A stretch of 64,000 bases of DNA, from assembly GCA_030549775.1 (NCBI GenBank), contig CM060178.1, positions 67,136,896 through 67,200,895 on the forward strand, given 5' to 3'. The notes beneath the pieces were generated by a model that worked only from the letters and a program-made list of their open reading frames with translations, was not told the DNA's origin and did no database searches. This DNA comes from Tamarix chinensis. Taxonomy: Eukaryota; Streptophyta; Magnoliopsida; Caryophyllales; Tamaricaceae. A program made the position numbers and the translations under genes. Positions 35,348 to 46,440 of the stretch are shown in pieces (the stretch's first letter is position 1; each line of letters starts with the position of its first letter).

Positions 35348-35640
35348 TTTGATACACGACTCGCAAGCCTGCCTCTTGTATCTTTGCTATGACAAGCTTC
35401 ATATGTGTATATATATATATTTTTATTATATATATATATATTTAGGTCGTAATGCGATTTCAAATCAGTCATAAAGAGTTTTCTCAAACTGTCGGACTTC
35501 TTTTTTTTCGTCAAAATTAGCGTTCCGGTTGCACTTGAAGTATATACATATATATATATATATATGTAGGTGTTGCTCCTATTATAGTGTTGATAGTCCA
35601 TGATGATGCCCCCAAGTGATAGAATCCAATATCAACAAAA
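34533..35640 (-). other. Non-coding 3' region of the Tat-type element with AT tracts
   Basis: No coding sequence. Microsatellite tracts lie at 35118-35168 (TA/TG), 35311-35339 (TA), 35406-35442 and 35541-35566. Two short segments (about 35178-35300 and 35350-35400) look unique. It sits between the integrase and the 3' LTR, the known hypervariable part of this lineage. Confidence 0.5.
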
Positions 35641-35649
35641 ATTGTGTGA

Positions 35650-36575
35650 TGCTTCATTAAGAGTCAGCAACTTACAGACTGGATTTGATTGCCTTCATCC
35701 TATAAATTGGGTTTGAATGCTAGTTGTTTATTAGCTATCGAATCACATTCAGTCGTCTTTCATCATCAGCAGTCAACAACTTTTGAACTGGGTTCGGCTT
35801 TAGACTGTTCTTTAGTTGTCGAACCCCGTTCAACCGCCTTTCTTCGTCAATGAGCAGCATCTTTCGAATCGGATTCAGCTTCTTACTTTTTTTTATTTTT
35901 TATTTTATAGTTGTCGAACCCCGTTCAACAACTTTTCTTCGTCAACGGCCAGCATCTTTTGAACTGGATTTGGCTTCCAACTGTTTTTTACAGCTGTCAA
36001 ACCCCGTTCAACCGCTTTTCTTTGTCAATGGCTAGCATATTTTGAATCGAATTCAACTTCCGGCTGTTTTTTTACAGCTATCGAACCACGTTCAATCACT
36101 TTTCTTCGTCAATAGCTAATATCTTTTGAACCAAATTTGGCTTCTAGCTATTTTTACAACTGTCGAACCCCGTTCAACCGCTTTTCTTCGTCAATGGCCA
36201 TCATCTTTTGAATTGGATTCAGATTCCGACTGTTTTTTACAGCTGTCGAACCCCGTTCAACTGCTTTTCTTTGTCAATGACTAGCATCTTTTGAACCAGA
36301 TTCAGCTTCCGGATATTTTTTTATAGCTGTTGAACCCCGTTCAACTGCTTTTCTTCGTCAACAGTCGGCATCTTTTGAACCAGATTCGGCTTTCGACTGT
36401 TTTTACAGTTGTCGAACCCTATTCAACTGCTTTTCTTCGTCAACGGTCATCATCTTTTGAACCGGATTTGGCTTCCGACTGTTTTTACAATTATCGAACC
36501 CCGTTCAACTGCTTTCTTCATTAATGGTTAGTAACTTTTGAACCGGGTTCGGCTTTCAATTTATTTATTTATTTT
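35650..36575. repeat. Tandem array of ~83-bp units, about 11 copies
   Basis: The core cgaaccccgttcaac (or close variants) starts at 35738, 35820, 35915, 35998, 36082, 36164, 36247, 36331, 36413 and 36495. The spacing is 82-84 bp except one 95-bp unit enlarged by a T run. Between cores each unit has cttcgtcaa, agcatcttttgaa and ggcttccgactgtttttac variants. Units differ by scattered substitutions. Confidence 0.93.
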
Positions 36576-36584
36576 ATTTGCCAT

Positions 36585-36776
36585 TCATAGTTTATACTCT
36601 TGCGGGCCAGGAGTATTATAGTGGAAATCTTTGTTTTATAATTTTACTGTTCACAATTTATACTCTTGCGGGCCAGGAGTATTACAGTGGAGATCTTTGT
36701 TTTATAATTTTACTGTTCACAGTTTATACTCTTGTGGGCCAGGAGTATTACAATGGAAGTTCTACGGGTAATAACA
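36585..36776. repeat. Tandem array of 66-bp units, three copies
   Basis: The core tttatactcttgcgggccag starts at 36591, 36657 and 36723, exactly 66 bp apart, with only a few substitutions per unit. The period is a multiple of three, so the plus strand shows a spurious open frame (repeating YTLAGQEYYSG). It abuts the end of the integrase coding region on the other strand. Confidence 0.93.
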
Positions 36777-37832
36777 CTTGAGAAACTTGCCATTGATAGG
36801 GCCAACTCTTAATCCATCGCCAGCTACTATCTTGTAAGCACCATTGGTGTAGACTTCTTGGACAACATATGGACCATCCCATTTTGCCGCTAACTTTCCA
36901 CCTGTGCGGTGAATAAGAATGATGGGTCTCCAAATTGCAAGCACCATGTTATGCACTTGAAATGATCTCGGGTGCACTTTCTTGTTGAAAGCTCTAGTCA
37001 TCCGAGCTTGATGACATTCAAGGTTTTGTTGCGCTTGTAATCTTTGTTCACCAAGTGCTTCCCATTCAGTGAGACAAAGTTGGGCATTCTGATCCTCCGC
37101 CAGTCCTTCATGAATAGAAATTCGGAGTGATGGAATCTGAATCTCGATCGGGAGCACTGCTTCAACTCCATAGACTAAGAAATATAGAGTGGCTTCAGTG
37201 GAGTTTCGTCGAGTTGTCCGATATGCCCATAATGCCTCTCCCATTCTCTCATGCCAATCTCGCTTATTCTTCGACACTACTTTCTTGAGGAGGGTACACA
37301 ATGTTTTGTTGAAAGCTTCCGCTTGACCATTTGCTTGAGCATAGTACATGGAAGATGTCCTCTATGTGAATTCAAATTTATGGCATAACTTGGTCACCAG
37401 CTGATTGACAAAAGGCTTCCCATTATCTGTCAAGATGTACCTAGGAACTCCAAACCGATAGATGATGTGAGTTGGGATGAATTCAACCACATTCTCCTTC
37501 TTCACCTCTTTTAAAGCCACAGCTTCAGCCCACTTGGAAAAGTAATATGTCGTAGGTAAGATGTATGCTTTTCCACTTGAAGATTTTGGTGTGAACGGAC
37601 CAATGACGTCAAGACTCCATGCTTCGAATGACCATGATGCTACTGTAGGATGCAATGGCTCTGGTGGTTGATGAATTAAATTTGCGGGAAACTGGCATGG
37701 CTTGCACCTCATTGCATAATCCATACAGTCTTGTACCATTGTTGGCCAATAATAGCCGAGGCGCTTAATTCTATCATGTAGCTTAGGCCTAGATTGATGA
37801 GCTCCGCGAACCCCTACATGAGCTTCCTCCAT
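36762..37832 (-). pseudogene. Tat-type integrase
   Basis: The minus-strand frame holds the N-terminal zinc-binding part (HQSRPKLHDRIKRLGYYWP, then MRCKPCQFP, an HHCC arrangement), then the DDE core: SLDVIGPF with the first Asp, ILTDNGKPF with the second, and AQANGQAEAFNKTL with the Glu. The C-terminal part ends GDGLRVGPINGKFLKCYYP. The frame is interrupted by one TAG at 37364-37362, between FEFT and RTSSMYY. All three catalytic acidic residues survive. It shares one continuous frame with the RNase H domains upstream. It would insert the DNA copy into the chromosome. Only one stop breaks roughly 355 codons, so decay is modest. Confidence 0.9.
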
Positions 37833-37844
37833 GACTTCCTTTTC

Positions 37845-38921
37845 TTATCTTTCTCCCAAGCATTGAAGTAGGAGTCCATTCGCATTATGATGGTAAATTA
37901 TGTTATTGTGAAAGTAGAAACGCACCGCTCTTTGTCGAATCTTCACTCGATGTCGAAGATCATTTGGTAACCTACCATATTCCAAATAGTCTATAAGTGG
38001 TTGTCGCCAGTCTTTAAGATCCACCTCACAAAAAGAGACTAAGTTTGATACCTCCTCCTCCTCATCATGGATAGATGGTATGACCCACTGACTGTATACT
38101 GGCACTGTTGTTGTTTCGTCAATCCCTAATGCTATTGTCACTGCCAAGTTTGCAAGTGCATCAGCAATCTTGTTTGATCCTCTTCCTATGTGTCCCAACT
38201 TCACTTCATAAAAATTTTCAAGTAGATGTGTAGCGTACTTGTGGTAGGGAATTAAATCCTCTTTCTTCACATCATACTCCTCTAGGAGCTATCTTATTAC
38301 TAGATTCAAGTCTCCATAGATATTTAGATCCTTGATTTCCATCTCTAGTGCTATCTCGAGCCCCATTATGAATGCTTGATATTCTACCATGTTATTGGAG
38401 CATAACTCTGTGAGCACAAATGAATATGCAAGCACATGCCTTTGAGGGGACACAAACACCACCCCAGCTCTAGCGTCATCTCTTTGTGCAACACCATCAA
38501 AGTACATTTCCCATGGAGGGAGGACCTCAATGACCAATGACTCCTCATCCAGTAGCTTATCTGATAACTCCCACTCAGCTGGAATTGGGTGATCCGCTAA
38601 GAAGTCTACCAATGCTTGTCCCTTGATCGAATTTTGAGGAATGAAGACAACGTCGTATTGATTGATCACCAGACCCCATTTTGCTAGTCGTCTTGTCAAC
38701 ACCGACCTAGACATGACATATTTGATGGGATTTGCACGTGATATCAGATGTACCGTATGCGCTTGCATGTAACGTTTTAGTTTTTTTATGGTGAAAACCA
38801 AGTCTAGACATGTCGTCTCGATTGGGGTGTAGTTGATTTCTACTCCAATGAGAGTATGAATCAAATAATAGAGTGCTTGTTCCTTCCCCTTTTTATTTTC
38901 TTGTGTTGTTACATAAAGCAA
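37845..38921 (-). pseudogene. Tat-type tandem RNase H domains
   Basis: Same frame as the integrase, broken by TAG at 38291-38289 and TAA at 37847-37845. The first part (YYLIHTLIGVEINYTPIE, HTVHLISRANPIKYVM, GQALVDFLADHPIP) is the RNase H that follows RT in gypsy elements. The second is an archaeal-type RNase H: WEMYFDGVAQRDDARAGVVF with the first Asp, NNMVEYQAFIMGLEIAL with the Glu, and DLNIYGDLNLVI with the second Asp. Having two RNase H domains is known for the Tat lineage. After the TAG the frame resumes with KKEDLIPYHKYATHLL. It would degrade the RNA strand of the replication hybrid. Confidence 0.88.
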
Positions 38922-39067
38922 GAGCGGTCTGCCTGGTAGAGGTGCTGCTAGGACGGGTGGATTAAGGAGGTACCTCTTAATACCTGCAAAAGCATTATCA
39001 CAAGCTTTATCCTATTCGAAAGGCTCTCTCTTTCTCATGAGATGGCTAAATGGTTGACAACGCCCTA

Positions 39068-39335
39068 CTAAGTTTGAGATGAACCTTCGTATATAAGCCA
39101 GTCGGCCCTGTAGGCTTCGGAGTCATTGAGGTTTGTTGGTCTTGGCATCTTCTGGATTGCATCAATCTTTGACTGATCAATTTCGATGCCTCTATGTCGG
39201 ACAACAAAACCTAAGAATTTTCCAGATGTAACACCGAATGCACACTTTAATGGATTCATCTTGTGCTGATACTTTCTCAGTTGATCAAATATTGTCTTGA
39301 GATCTTGGATGTGGTTGTCTCTTCGTCTTGACTTG
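39068..39335 (-). pseudogene. Tat-type reverse transcriptase, C-terminal piece
   Basis: The sequence RRRDNHIQDLKTIFDQLRKY, then NPLKCAFGVTSGKFLGFVV and RHRGIEIDQSKIDAIQ is the part of RT just after the catalytic YVDD box. The box itself and everything upstream is absent. Immediately upstream in the same frame is RNase H sequence of the other gypsy family (YTNHKRLK). A frameshift near 39115 separates it from the following RNase H domain. Confidence 0.88.
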
Positions 39336-42300
39336 AGTCTCTTATGATTAGTGTACAATCTTCATTGAGTCCCATACATATAATGCCTCCAAATCTCCAA
39401 TACAAAAATGAAATATGCCAATTCCGAGTCATGCATTAGGTAATTCTGCTCATACTGCTTTAACTCGCATAAAGCTTAAGCCACTACCTTACCATATTGT
39501 ATCAAAATGCAACTCATTATGTACTTTGACGCATTGCTATAGACCTCAAATCCATCTAATCTTGATGGTAGAGTCAAAATGAGTGTCGTAGTCAACCACC
39601 ACTTCAACTCCTGAAATGCTCCTTCGCAAGCATCGTCCCACTAAAGCCTAGTAGTCTTTTTTAAAAGGTTCGTAGAGGTATGAGCTACTTTCAAGAAGAC
39701 CTAAACAAAGTGTCTATAGTACCTCAACGAAACCCAGGAAAATATGTACCTCGGGGACACTAGTGGGTTCCTTCCCTTTGTCAATAATGGAATATTTATT
39801 GGATCCACGATGACTTCTCCCAATGACACTAGGTATCCTAAAAATTCAACCTCCTAAAGCCAAAACTCACACTTATAGAATTTGTCATACAACTTATGCT
39901 CTCTAAGGAGTGACAAAATCATACATAGGTGCTACTCGTGTTCCTCTCTACTCTAAGAGTAAACCAAAATGTCATATATGAAAACCATGATAAATTGATC
40001 AAGGAACAACTACAAAATCCTCATTATCAAGTCTGTAAAGACAGCGGGTGCATTAGTGAGCCCAAAGGGCATCACCATAAAATCATAGTGCCCATACCGT
40101 GTACTAAAGTCCATCTTCATGATGTCATCATCGGTGATGTGCAACCGATGATATCCTAAACTCAAGTTGATCTTCAAGAAAATTGAAGTAAGCTAAAGCT
40201 GGTCAAATAGGTCGTAAATCCTCAAAAGTAAATAGCATTTCTTCACCGTCAGCTGGTTCAAACCCTGATAATCGATACATAGATGAAGGTTCTCGTCTAT
40301 CTTCTTCACAAACCAAAACTAATGCTCCTTATCGAGACACACTTGGGTAGATGTACCCATGAGCCAACAAGTTCTCCAATTGAGTCTTCAACTCCCTTAA
40401 TTTTACCAGTACCATCTAGTAAGGCATCTTCAATAAGTTCGGCCCCTGGTACCAACTCAATGGTGAATTTGATCTCCAATACCAATGACATACCTAGAAT
40501 CTCCTTAAGAAACATGTCTAAAACTCCCTAGCAACCAAAATTTCCTCCAATGCCGACACATCATTTTTTAGCTCCTAAATCCATATAAATACATAGGGTA
40601 ACCTCTCTACACCAAATAATACAACGTATGGATAGATACGACCTTTGTTATAGGCCTCAACATACATCTTCGGTAGGAGACCTTAACACCCTGAGGTCCT
40701 GGAAACATGACTCACTCCTACAAATAATCTATCACTACCTTGTACCTCCCCAACATATCCATACTAAGGATAATGTTGAATTCCTGAAGGTGTATCTCAA
40801 ACAAGTCTACTAGGAAGTATGCCTATCTCTATGGTCACATCCGAGTAGAGTCTAAAACAGTCTAATCTATTTCCAGAAGGCAATATCATAGATATAGATA
40901 TAGAAGAAGATGGAGTCAGTGTAGCTTTAATAATAAATGAAGAAGACACAAACGATGGAGATACCCCCAAATCAAACAACACATAAGGTGGTAGTGAGAG
41001 AATGGAGAACTTACCTGTAACCATATCCAATTGCTTGTTAGCCTCTACCTAGTTGATGATATTTAGGCGTCTACCTGATTGTCCTCCCTAGTAACCTCCA
41101 TGATACCCTCCTAAACCTTGAGTCTATCCTATTCCATGTGGAAAAGAGCAAGGCCCATGCGGTATCCCCTTATCCTCCCTAGACTGGCCAATGGTTAGGT
41201 AGGTGCCCTCTACTACTATTCCTACTGTGGCTAGTAATGTCGTTGTTGAAAGGCCTATTATTGTGGTATCAATGGTCCTTATGGTTGATATTAACCCTAC
41301 AGATGCTAAGACCGGTGAACCAGCTAACCACATGTCCTACACCAAATTGAAGTTCCCTCGCAACTTTACCTTGGATTGTCCCGACCACAAAATACCAAGC
41401 ACCTTAGCTAATCCCATGATCTACCCTAACTTCCTGATTGATCGTGGTGTCAGTACTAACTTCCCTAAGGCTGGTTCTGACCTTACTGTTGATACCTTGG
41501 AGGCCCGCCTCCCCGATACTAGATCCTACCTCTAGAACCATATGTCTTTGGCTTCCTCTTACTAGAATGAAAGATTGCTAATGAACCAGAGTAGTTACGA
41601 TACATGCTCTCTCATACAATGTAGCTAAGTCCTAAAAATCTATGGCACCCATCATCCTTTGGATTCTAAAGTGGAACCCCTACTCAAACTGATAGACCAC
41701 TATAGACTCATTAACTACTATCTCTGGTGAGAACATCAGCAACTCCGTAATTCGGGTGTGTTACTATTTCATCATCATGCTCCCCTAAATCAACTACATG
41801 AACTCCTTCACTGTATCCCTCTTAAGACTCTTGGAATAAAAATTAACACAAATGACTGCCTTGAAATCCTACTAGGTCATCTATGGTAAGTCTAGTGCAC
41901 AATGACCTACCCACCAAGTGTCAGCAACTCTTCATAATAAGAAGGTTGTAATGCTCTCCTTCTAAGAAAGTGACCAATCAACTACCTCAAATGTCCTATC
42001 CATGTTCCAAATCCATCCCTCTAAGATGACTGAGTCCTCATTGCCACTATAAGTCGGGGGTGATATCCCATAACCCTCCAAATCCAGTCTTCTCGGATAC
42101 CCTCCTATGGGTAATGTGGAGCTGGTGGTGGTGGCTGAGGTGGGTATCAGACAAACTCAATAAATGCCTCAAAGGTCTCCTCCAAATGACCAACACAGCC
42201 ATTATGTACCATGACAAATAACTACAAAAATAGAAAATGTGTTTAGAGAAAAACATTCTTAGCCTACTAACACATTGTGCACATAATCACATTCAAAGGA

Positions 42301-42440
42301 CACTAAGGCTACCTATTCTCAATTCCTCACAAGTTAATCTAGGTTTTAGAAAAATAAAATATTTCTAGAAATATGAAATTGATTGATGAAATCAAATGAG
42401 GGATCATTTGAAAATCGAATTCAAAATGTGGTAATCAAAA
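39336..42440 (-). pseudogene. Ty3/gypsy (Tekay-like) gag-pol remnant, copy B
   Basis: From the primer side: gag with HLEETFEAFIEFV, a proline-rich stretch and REDWIWRVMGYHPRL (about 42210-42050); protease with VLFDLGVSPSFVSSSF (about 40980-40935), where the active DSG is DLG; RT with [17 protein letters not shown] (about 40100-40045) and MVFIYDILVYS (39971-39982), where the catalytic FIDD is FIYD; and RNase H with LIQYGKVVA and VLEIWRHYMYGTQ ending at YTNHKRLK near 39336. Many stops and frameshifts. Integrase and chromodomain are gone, replaced by the Tat-type RT. It is the same family as copy C at 9440-12095; Tekay-like assignment rests on the large TGTAACACC LTR and motif order. Confidence 0.85.
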
Positions 42441-42458
42441 CAAAAGTTTTGATACCAA
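42441..42458 (-). other. Primer binding site (methionine tRNA type)
   Basis: Minus strand TTGGTATCAAAACTTTTG begins two bases after the LTR end GGTGTTACA. It matches the start of the usual TGGTATCAGAGC site for initiator methionine tRNA, then diverges. Confidence 0.65.
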
Positions 42459-42460
42459 CT

Positions 42461-45400
42461 TGTAACACCTCAGTTTTTCTACTGAAAAGTTTAGTTTTAT
42501 AGCGGAAGAATATAAGCAAAAATATTGGGTGTTACCACCATAATTGACATAAGTCTAGTTTTTCCAATCATCCATACATCAATCACAAGGCTAAAACCAT
42601 CCATAGTAAAATAATAAAATTAGAAATGGAAGAAATTTTATAAATATAATACAATTTTTGAGGTTAACTCCAAATTACAATAAAAAAAATTATAAATTAA
42701 GGGATGCCATAGATTAAAGAGTCCAAAAACATATCCAGGTAAATACATCCATTGGATAACATAACTCTTGACCCAAACACCCAGTATAGATAAAAGGCCA
42801 CTCTTCCCAACATAGTGCATAAAAAAAAAAACAAAGTCATCTAGTGGGTTTTCAAAGACATACACAAAAGAATTAGGGTCTCTTACTAGTGGAAATGAAC
42901 ATCACCCATAAAAAAGGGCGGTCAATACTACATACTGAGAAGAATAATAATACTATCAAATTAAGGATATAGATAAGACATGCATTCACAACTGATGATG
43001 GTACACATTCATTCTAAGAAAAATTGCATAAGATAAAATACTAATCCAAGACTCTTTATTATATATAATCATTTTCATTCTTTTACATACGTTGAGTTTA
43101 GGAACCTCACTGTTCTTAATCTGGTAGAATGGTCTGAAGCATCTTCTCATGGACAACATACCTAAGCCACTATTATTATTTCATGGAATAGGTCTTAAAA
43201 CACCACATTCTTGGGGCAAAACGCTTCCCAGCCACAATTATCCTCTAATGGAATGAGTAAAAAACATCACCTTAGTTCTAACTCACGTACTCTTCCACTT
43301 TAATTCATTAGTGTCTTATCTTTAGGTTACACAATTTATATTTTCTTTCATGATGAGTAGGGGGCCCCACTATTCTTAATTTGATAGAATAGACAGAGAC
43401 ACCTTCTTAGGGGCAAAACACTCCTGAGCTACTATTATCATCTGGTAGAATGGGTATAAAACAACACATTGGCCCTATTCATGCTATCTTTCACTTTAAA
43501 TGATTAATTACTTATTCAGGATTGATTTATAGTTACCGAACACATTAAGGCAGATAAGCACATCACGTAGGTTATAAGGCTGATCTTGAGAGTTAAGACC
43601 CTTAATTTCCTTAAACCCTAATTTTACACTCCTAGCATAACTTCTCTTATTATGATCATTAAACCACCAAATATAGAATATCATTCTAAAATATTATCAT
43701 TATTAATATAATCAAATTTTATGGTTTAACGCCCATGTTTCACACATACAATAATAGCTATATCCCAAAAGTTACTATCCATAGAGCTCCCAAAACCCTA
43801 ATTTTACATGTTAGTCATAATTGTTACCATAAGAGTAGTATGCTTACCCAAATTAAATAAACATCCTTAAAATACCAATATTAAAAACACATCCCATATT
43901 TGTGGTCTAACTAAATGGTTTTATACATGGGATAATAATATTACCATTTTAAAGTTAATATACCCTAATTAGGTCATTATCTCATTTTGAGGAACCTACG
44001 ACATTCAGTAATCACTCCAAAAACTTCTCCTTATATCATTATCTTATTTAATCCAACTAACACATTAAAATACCAAAATTTTCATATTAACCTATAGCAT
44101 CCTAAATGCACTTATTTTATAACAGTCTTGTATCTTCAAAAACCATTATTTTCCAAGTCCTCCATTTATCATCATATCTTTTAAATATACTAATTTCGTA
44201 TTTACCATAATTTATTTGGCCCATATTACTATTCTATAAGTTATATTTTTCCACAAATATGACTTAGCATATCAAAATTATATCAGCACATCTAAACCTT
44301 GCATACTTTCTTTCTATCATATAAATCGATATTATCATAACATATCATTAACAACATATATTCCATCATATAACAACAATATAATGATAATATACATAGC
44401 CATGAAAGTATTTAACACAAAAACCCTAAAACATCGATTACCCACAAGGAGACCGGTCTCTAAGTATGTAAATCCTAAACCTCCTCCTCCGAGATCACCG
44501 AAATATCACCTAGAAAAATGAAATAATATATGATTTGGATTAAATATCAAAATTGAGGGAAAATTTAAGGTAAGGGAGAGTAAAAATGGAAATAACTGGA
44601 GTTAAAGAGAAGCTTGAGTTGTGTGGAATTGTGGTGGAATATATGGTGGTGCTATGCTGCAAATTTTATGGTGGTTGGTGTAAGTTTTGAGGGAGAAAAA
44701 GAGGGCTAATAACCAAAAAAAGGGGGTTGCATAGACATGAAATAGACGGTACACAACCAAGCCGATAGATAGTATCCTACACGGGTAGGTTGTGCAAAGA
44801 GGCATGGTCGTGCTCGAGCGACGAATTCTCTAAGAAAAAATGAATAGGTACACATAAGCATGTGGAGGCTGTGTGTGAGTTATACGAGGGTGCATAAGAA
44901 AGCCATACTAATCCATATAGACGTACGATAAGGGAAAATTGAGGTGCATGGCTGTGTGTGAGTAGTGTACCTCACAAAAATGCGACGAATGCAATGAAAG
45001 AAGAGGAGAAAGTAGTGACATTCTCCGATGATGAGGGGGAGTGATGGTGTGGTCTTGTTAGTTGATCCACCAAGCTCAAGGAGGTGCTTGGTGGTTGTGG
45101 TGGTGCTTGGTGATGGAGGTGGTGGTTTGGGAGTTGAAAATAGAGTAGGGGAAGAAAGGAAAAAGAAGAAGAAATAAGAACAGCTCGGGGCAGTGGTGTT
45201 GATAGAATGTTTTGGGTAATAAAAAGAGGGAGGAAGAGAGGTGGAGTAGAGTGTGTGTATATATACATATGTGCATGGCAGCATGCAAATTGGTGGTATA
45301 GGGAGAAGATGCAGAGTAGAGGGTGATGATGATGGGTATGGTAGAGGAAGAAGAAAAGCACGGAAAAGGTGATGGATGGTAGGAGCAAAATTCAATAGAG

Positions 45401-45763
45401 GTAAGGTGAGGTGATAGTTGTGTGTGGCAGGTGGTATGAGAAACACACACAAGAGAAGGAGAAGAAGAAATCAGCAATGAGAAGGAGGAAAGGAAAAAGA
45501 AGAAAGAAAATAAAAAGGAAAAAAGTTTAAGTTAGTATTAGATTAAATTTAGTTAGCTAAAATTAGGTAAGATTAAATATAAAAATCAATCAAGATTAAG
45601 GTTGGGTTAAGAATATAGTTTCTTGGGTCAAAGATTAGGTTTAGGTTAACATTTTGAGATACAAGAATTAGGGTAAGGCTAAAATAAAATTCTTTTAAGG
45701 TTAAAATTGTACTGAGGCATTAATTATATGAGATTAGGTTTAGTAAAATTTTAGGGTATTACA
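42461..45763 (-). repeat. 5' LTR of the Tekay-like element, 3.3 kb
   Basis: On the minus strand TGTAATACCC...GAGGTGTTACA, 3303 bp, with a primer site two bases beyond. Near the middle, a block at about 43110-43300 is repeated in degenerate form at about 43355-43500 (ctattcttaat, then tgatagaata, then ggggcaaaac). Pyrimidine-rich sense-strand sequence at 45480-44880 gives long Pro/Ser/His-rich open frames on the minus strand; I read these as LTR leader sequence and not a gene. At the outer edge it abuts a plant mobile domain fragment. No 3' LTR partner is present because the downstream part of the element is lost. Confidence 0.7.
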
Positions 45764-45780
45764 CAAATAGTCAATTCTAT

Positions 45781-46440
45781 ACCAATAGATGAAGGAACGA
45801 GTGATGCTCAATACATCATGACAAAAGTGGAGACAAATAATAAATTGATGGGTAGGTTCCACAATTGGTTCAAATAAGAGAGAAAGCATAGAATTAATTA
45901 GAATGAAGGTTTTGATAGGCTTAAGGAGGTGTACCTCACCATGGACTGGCTTTGACCCTGCTTATTAAGGGAGAGGGAGAAGCTTCTTGTAGTTGGACAA
46001 GAGAGATGTTTTTACTTCAGTGAGGTTGTGGGCGGGTGTTAGGGTAGTTTCGACAGGAGTTTCTAGTAAAGGGGCTGAGAGACCAGTGATGGTGGGCGGG
46101 AGTAAGGTAAGGAGGCTGGTGGAGGGTTGCATTGTAGAATAACATGGTGGTGGAAGGAGGCATAAGGTGGAGAATGGTGAGAAAAGTTTTTACATGAGGG
46201 AGCTTGGGAGAAGGAGGAGGAATGCACAGTTACTCATGGATTTTGGCACAAAATAGGAGGGAGAGGAGAAGGGATTAAGAAGAGGGTTGCATGCAAGGAA
46301 ATGAGGAGAAAATGAAGGAGAGGAAAACATAGGGGAGAGGGGAGGTATAATCAAGGAGAGGAAAACATAGAAGAGAGGGGAGGTATAACGCATGTGGTGT
46401 AGGGTGATGGTTTATAGGAGTAGGTTCAACGTGTGGGAAG
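45781..46440 (+). pseudogene. Plant mobile domain (PMD/MAIN-like) gene, C-terminal fragment
   Basis: 45787-45933 parallels 59533-59677 base by base with about 75-80% identity (gagtgatgc, atacatca, aataataaattgatgg, ttgataggcttaaggaggtg). Its translation, with stops, gives the tail of a PMD protein (KVETNNKLMG, RFHNWFK). It continues past the point where the second copy is cut by an LTR. Beyond about 45960 the sequence becomes purine-rich without a clear frame. PMD proteins occur both as host genes (MAIN) and as cargo of plant transposons. Confidence 0.5.

Larger units (their letters stand above)
33662..39335 (-). mobile_element. Ty3/gypsy Tat-lineage retrotransposon, 5' part replaced
   Basis: High to low: RT end (39335-39068), RNase H domains (38921-37845), integrase (37832-36762), a 3' region with two tandem-repeat arrays, polypurine tract (34532-34517) and 3' LTR (34516-33662). 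The second, archaeal-type RNase H and the repeat-filled 3' region are hallmarks of the Tat/Ogre/Retand lineage. The 5' LTR, gag, protease and most of RT are missing. In their place, in the same orientation and reading frame, sits the Tekay-like element at 39336-45763. Confidence 0.85.

Noticed and set aside
35302..35601. 99-codon minus-strand frame with YIYIYI runs
   Set aside because: A translation of TA microsatellites inside the 3' region of the Tat-type element.
35650..36575. Regularly spaced repeats considered as a CRISPR-like array
   Set aside because: The 83-bp units are contiguous and similar along their whole length, without unique spacers, and they lie inside a plant retroelement.
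36578..36781. Plus-strand frame with a repeated YTLAGQEYYSG motif
   Set aside because: It is the translation of a 66-bp tandem array (period divisible by three). There is no evidence of expression or a homologous protein.
41203..41535. 110-codon plus-strand frame with protein-like text
   Set aside because: It is antisense to the gag-protease region of the Tekay-like element. The minus strand carries the recognisable family order.
44880..45477. Overlapping minus-strand frames of 130-190 codons rich in Pro, Ser, His and Thr
   Set aside because: They fall inside the leader part of a gypsy LTR, in pyrimidine-rich DNA that is open in all three frames at once. This is compositional, not coding.
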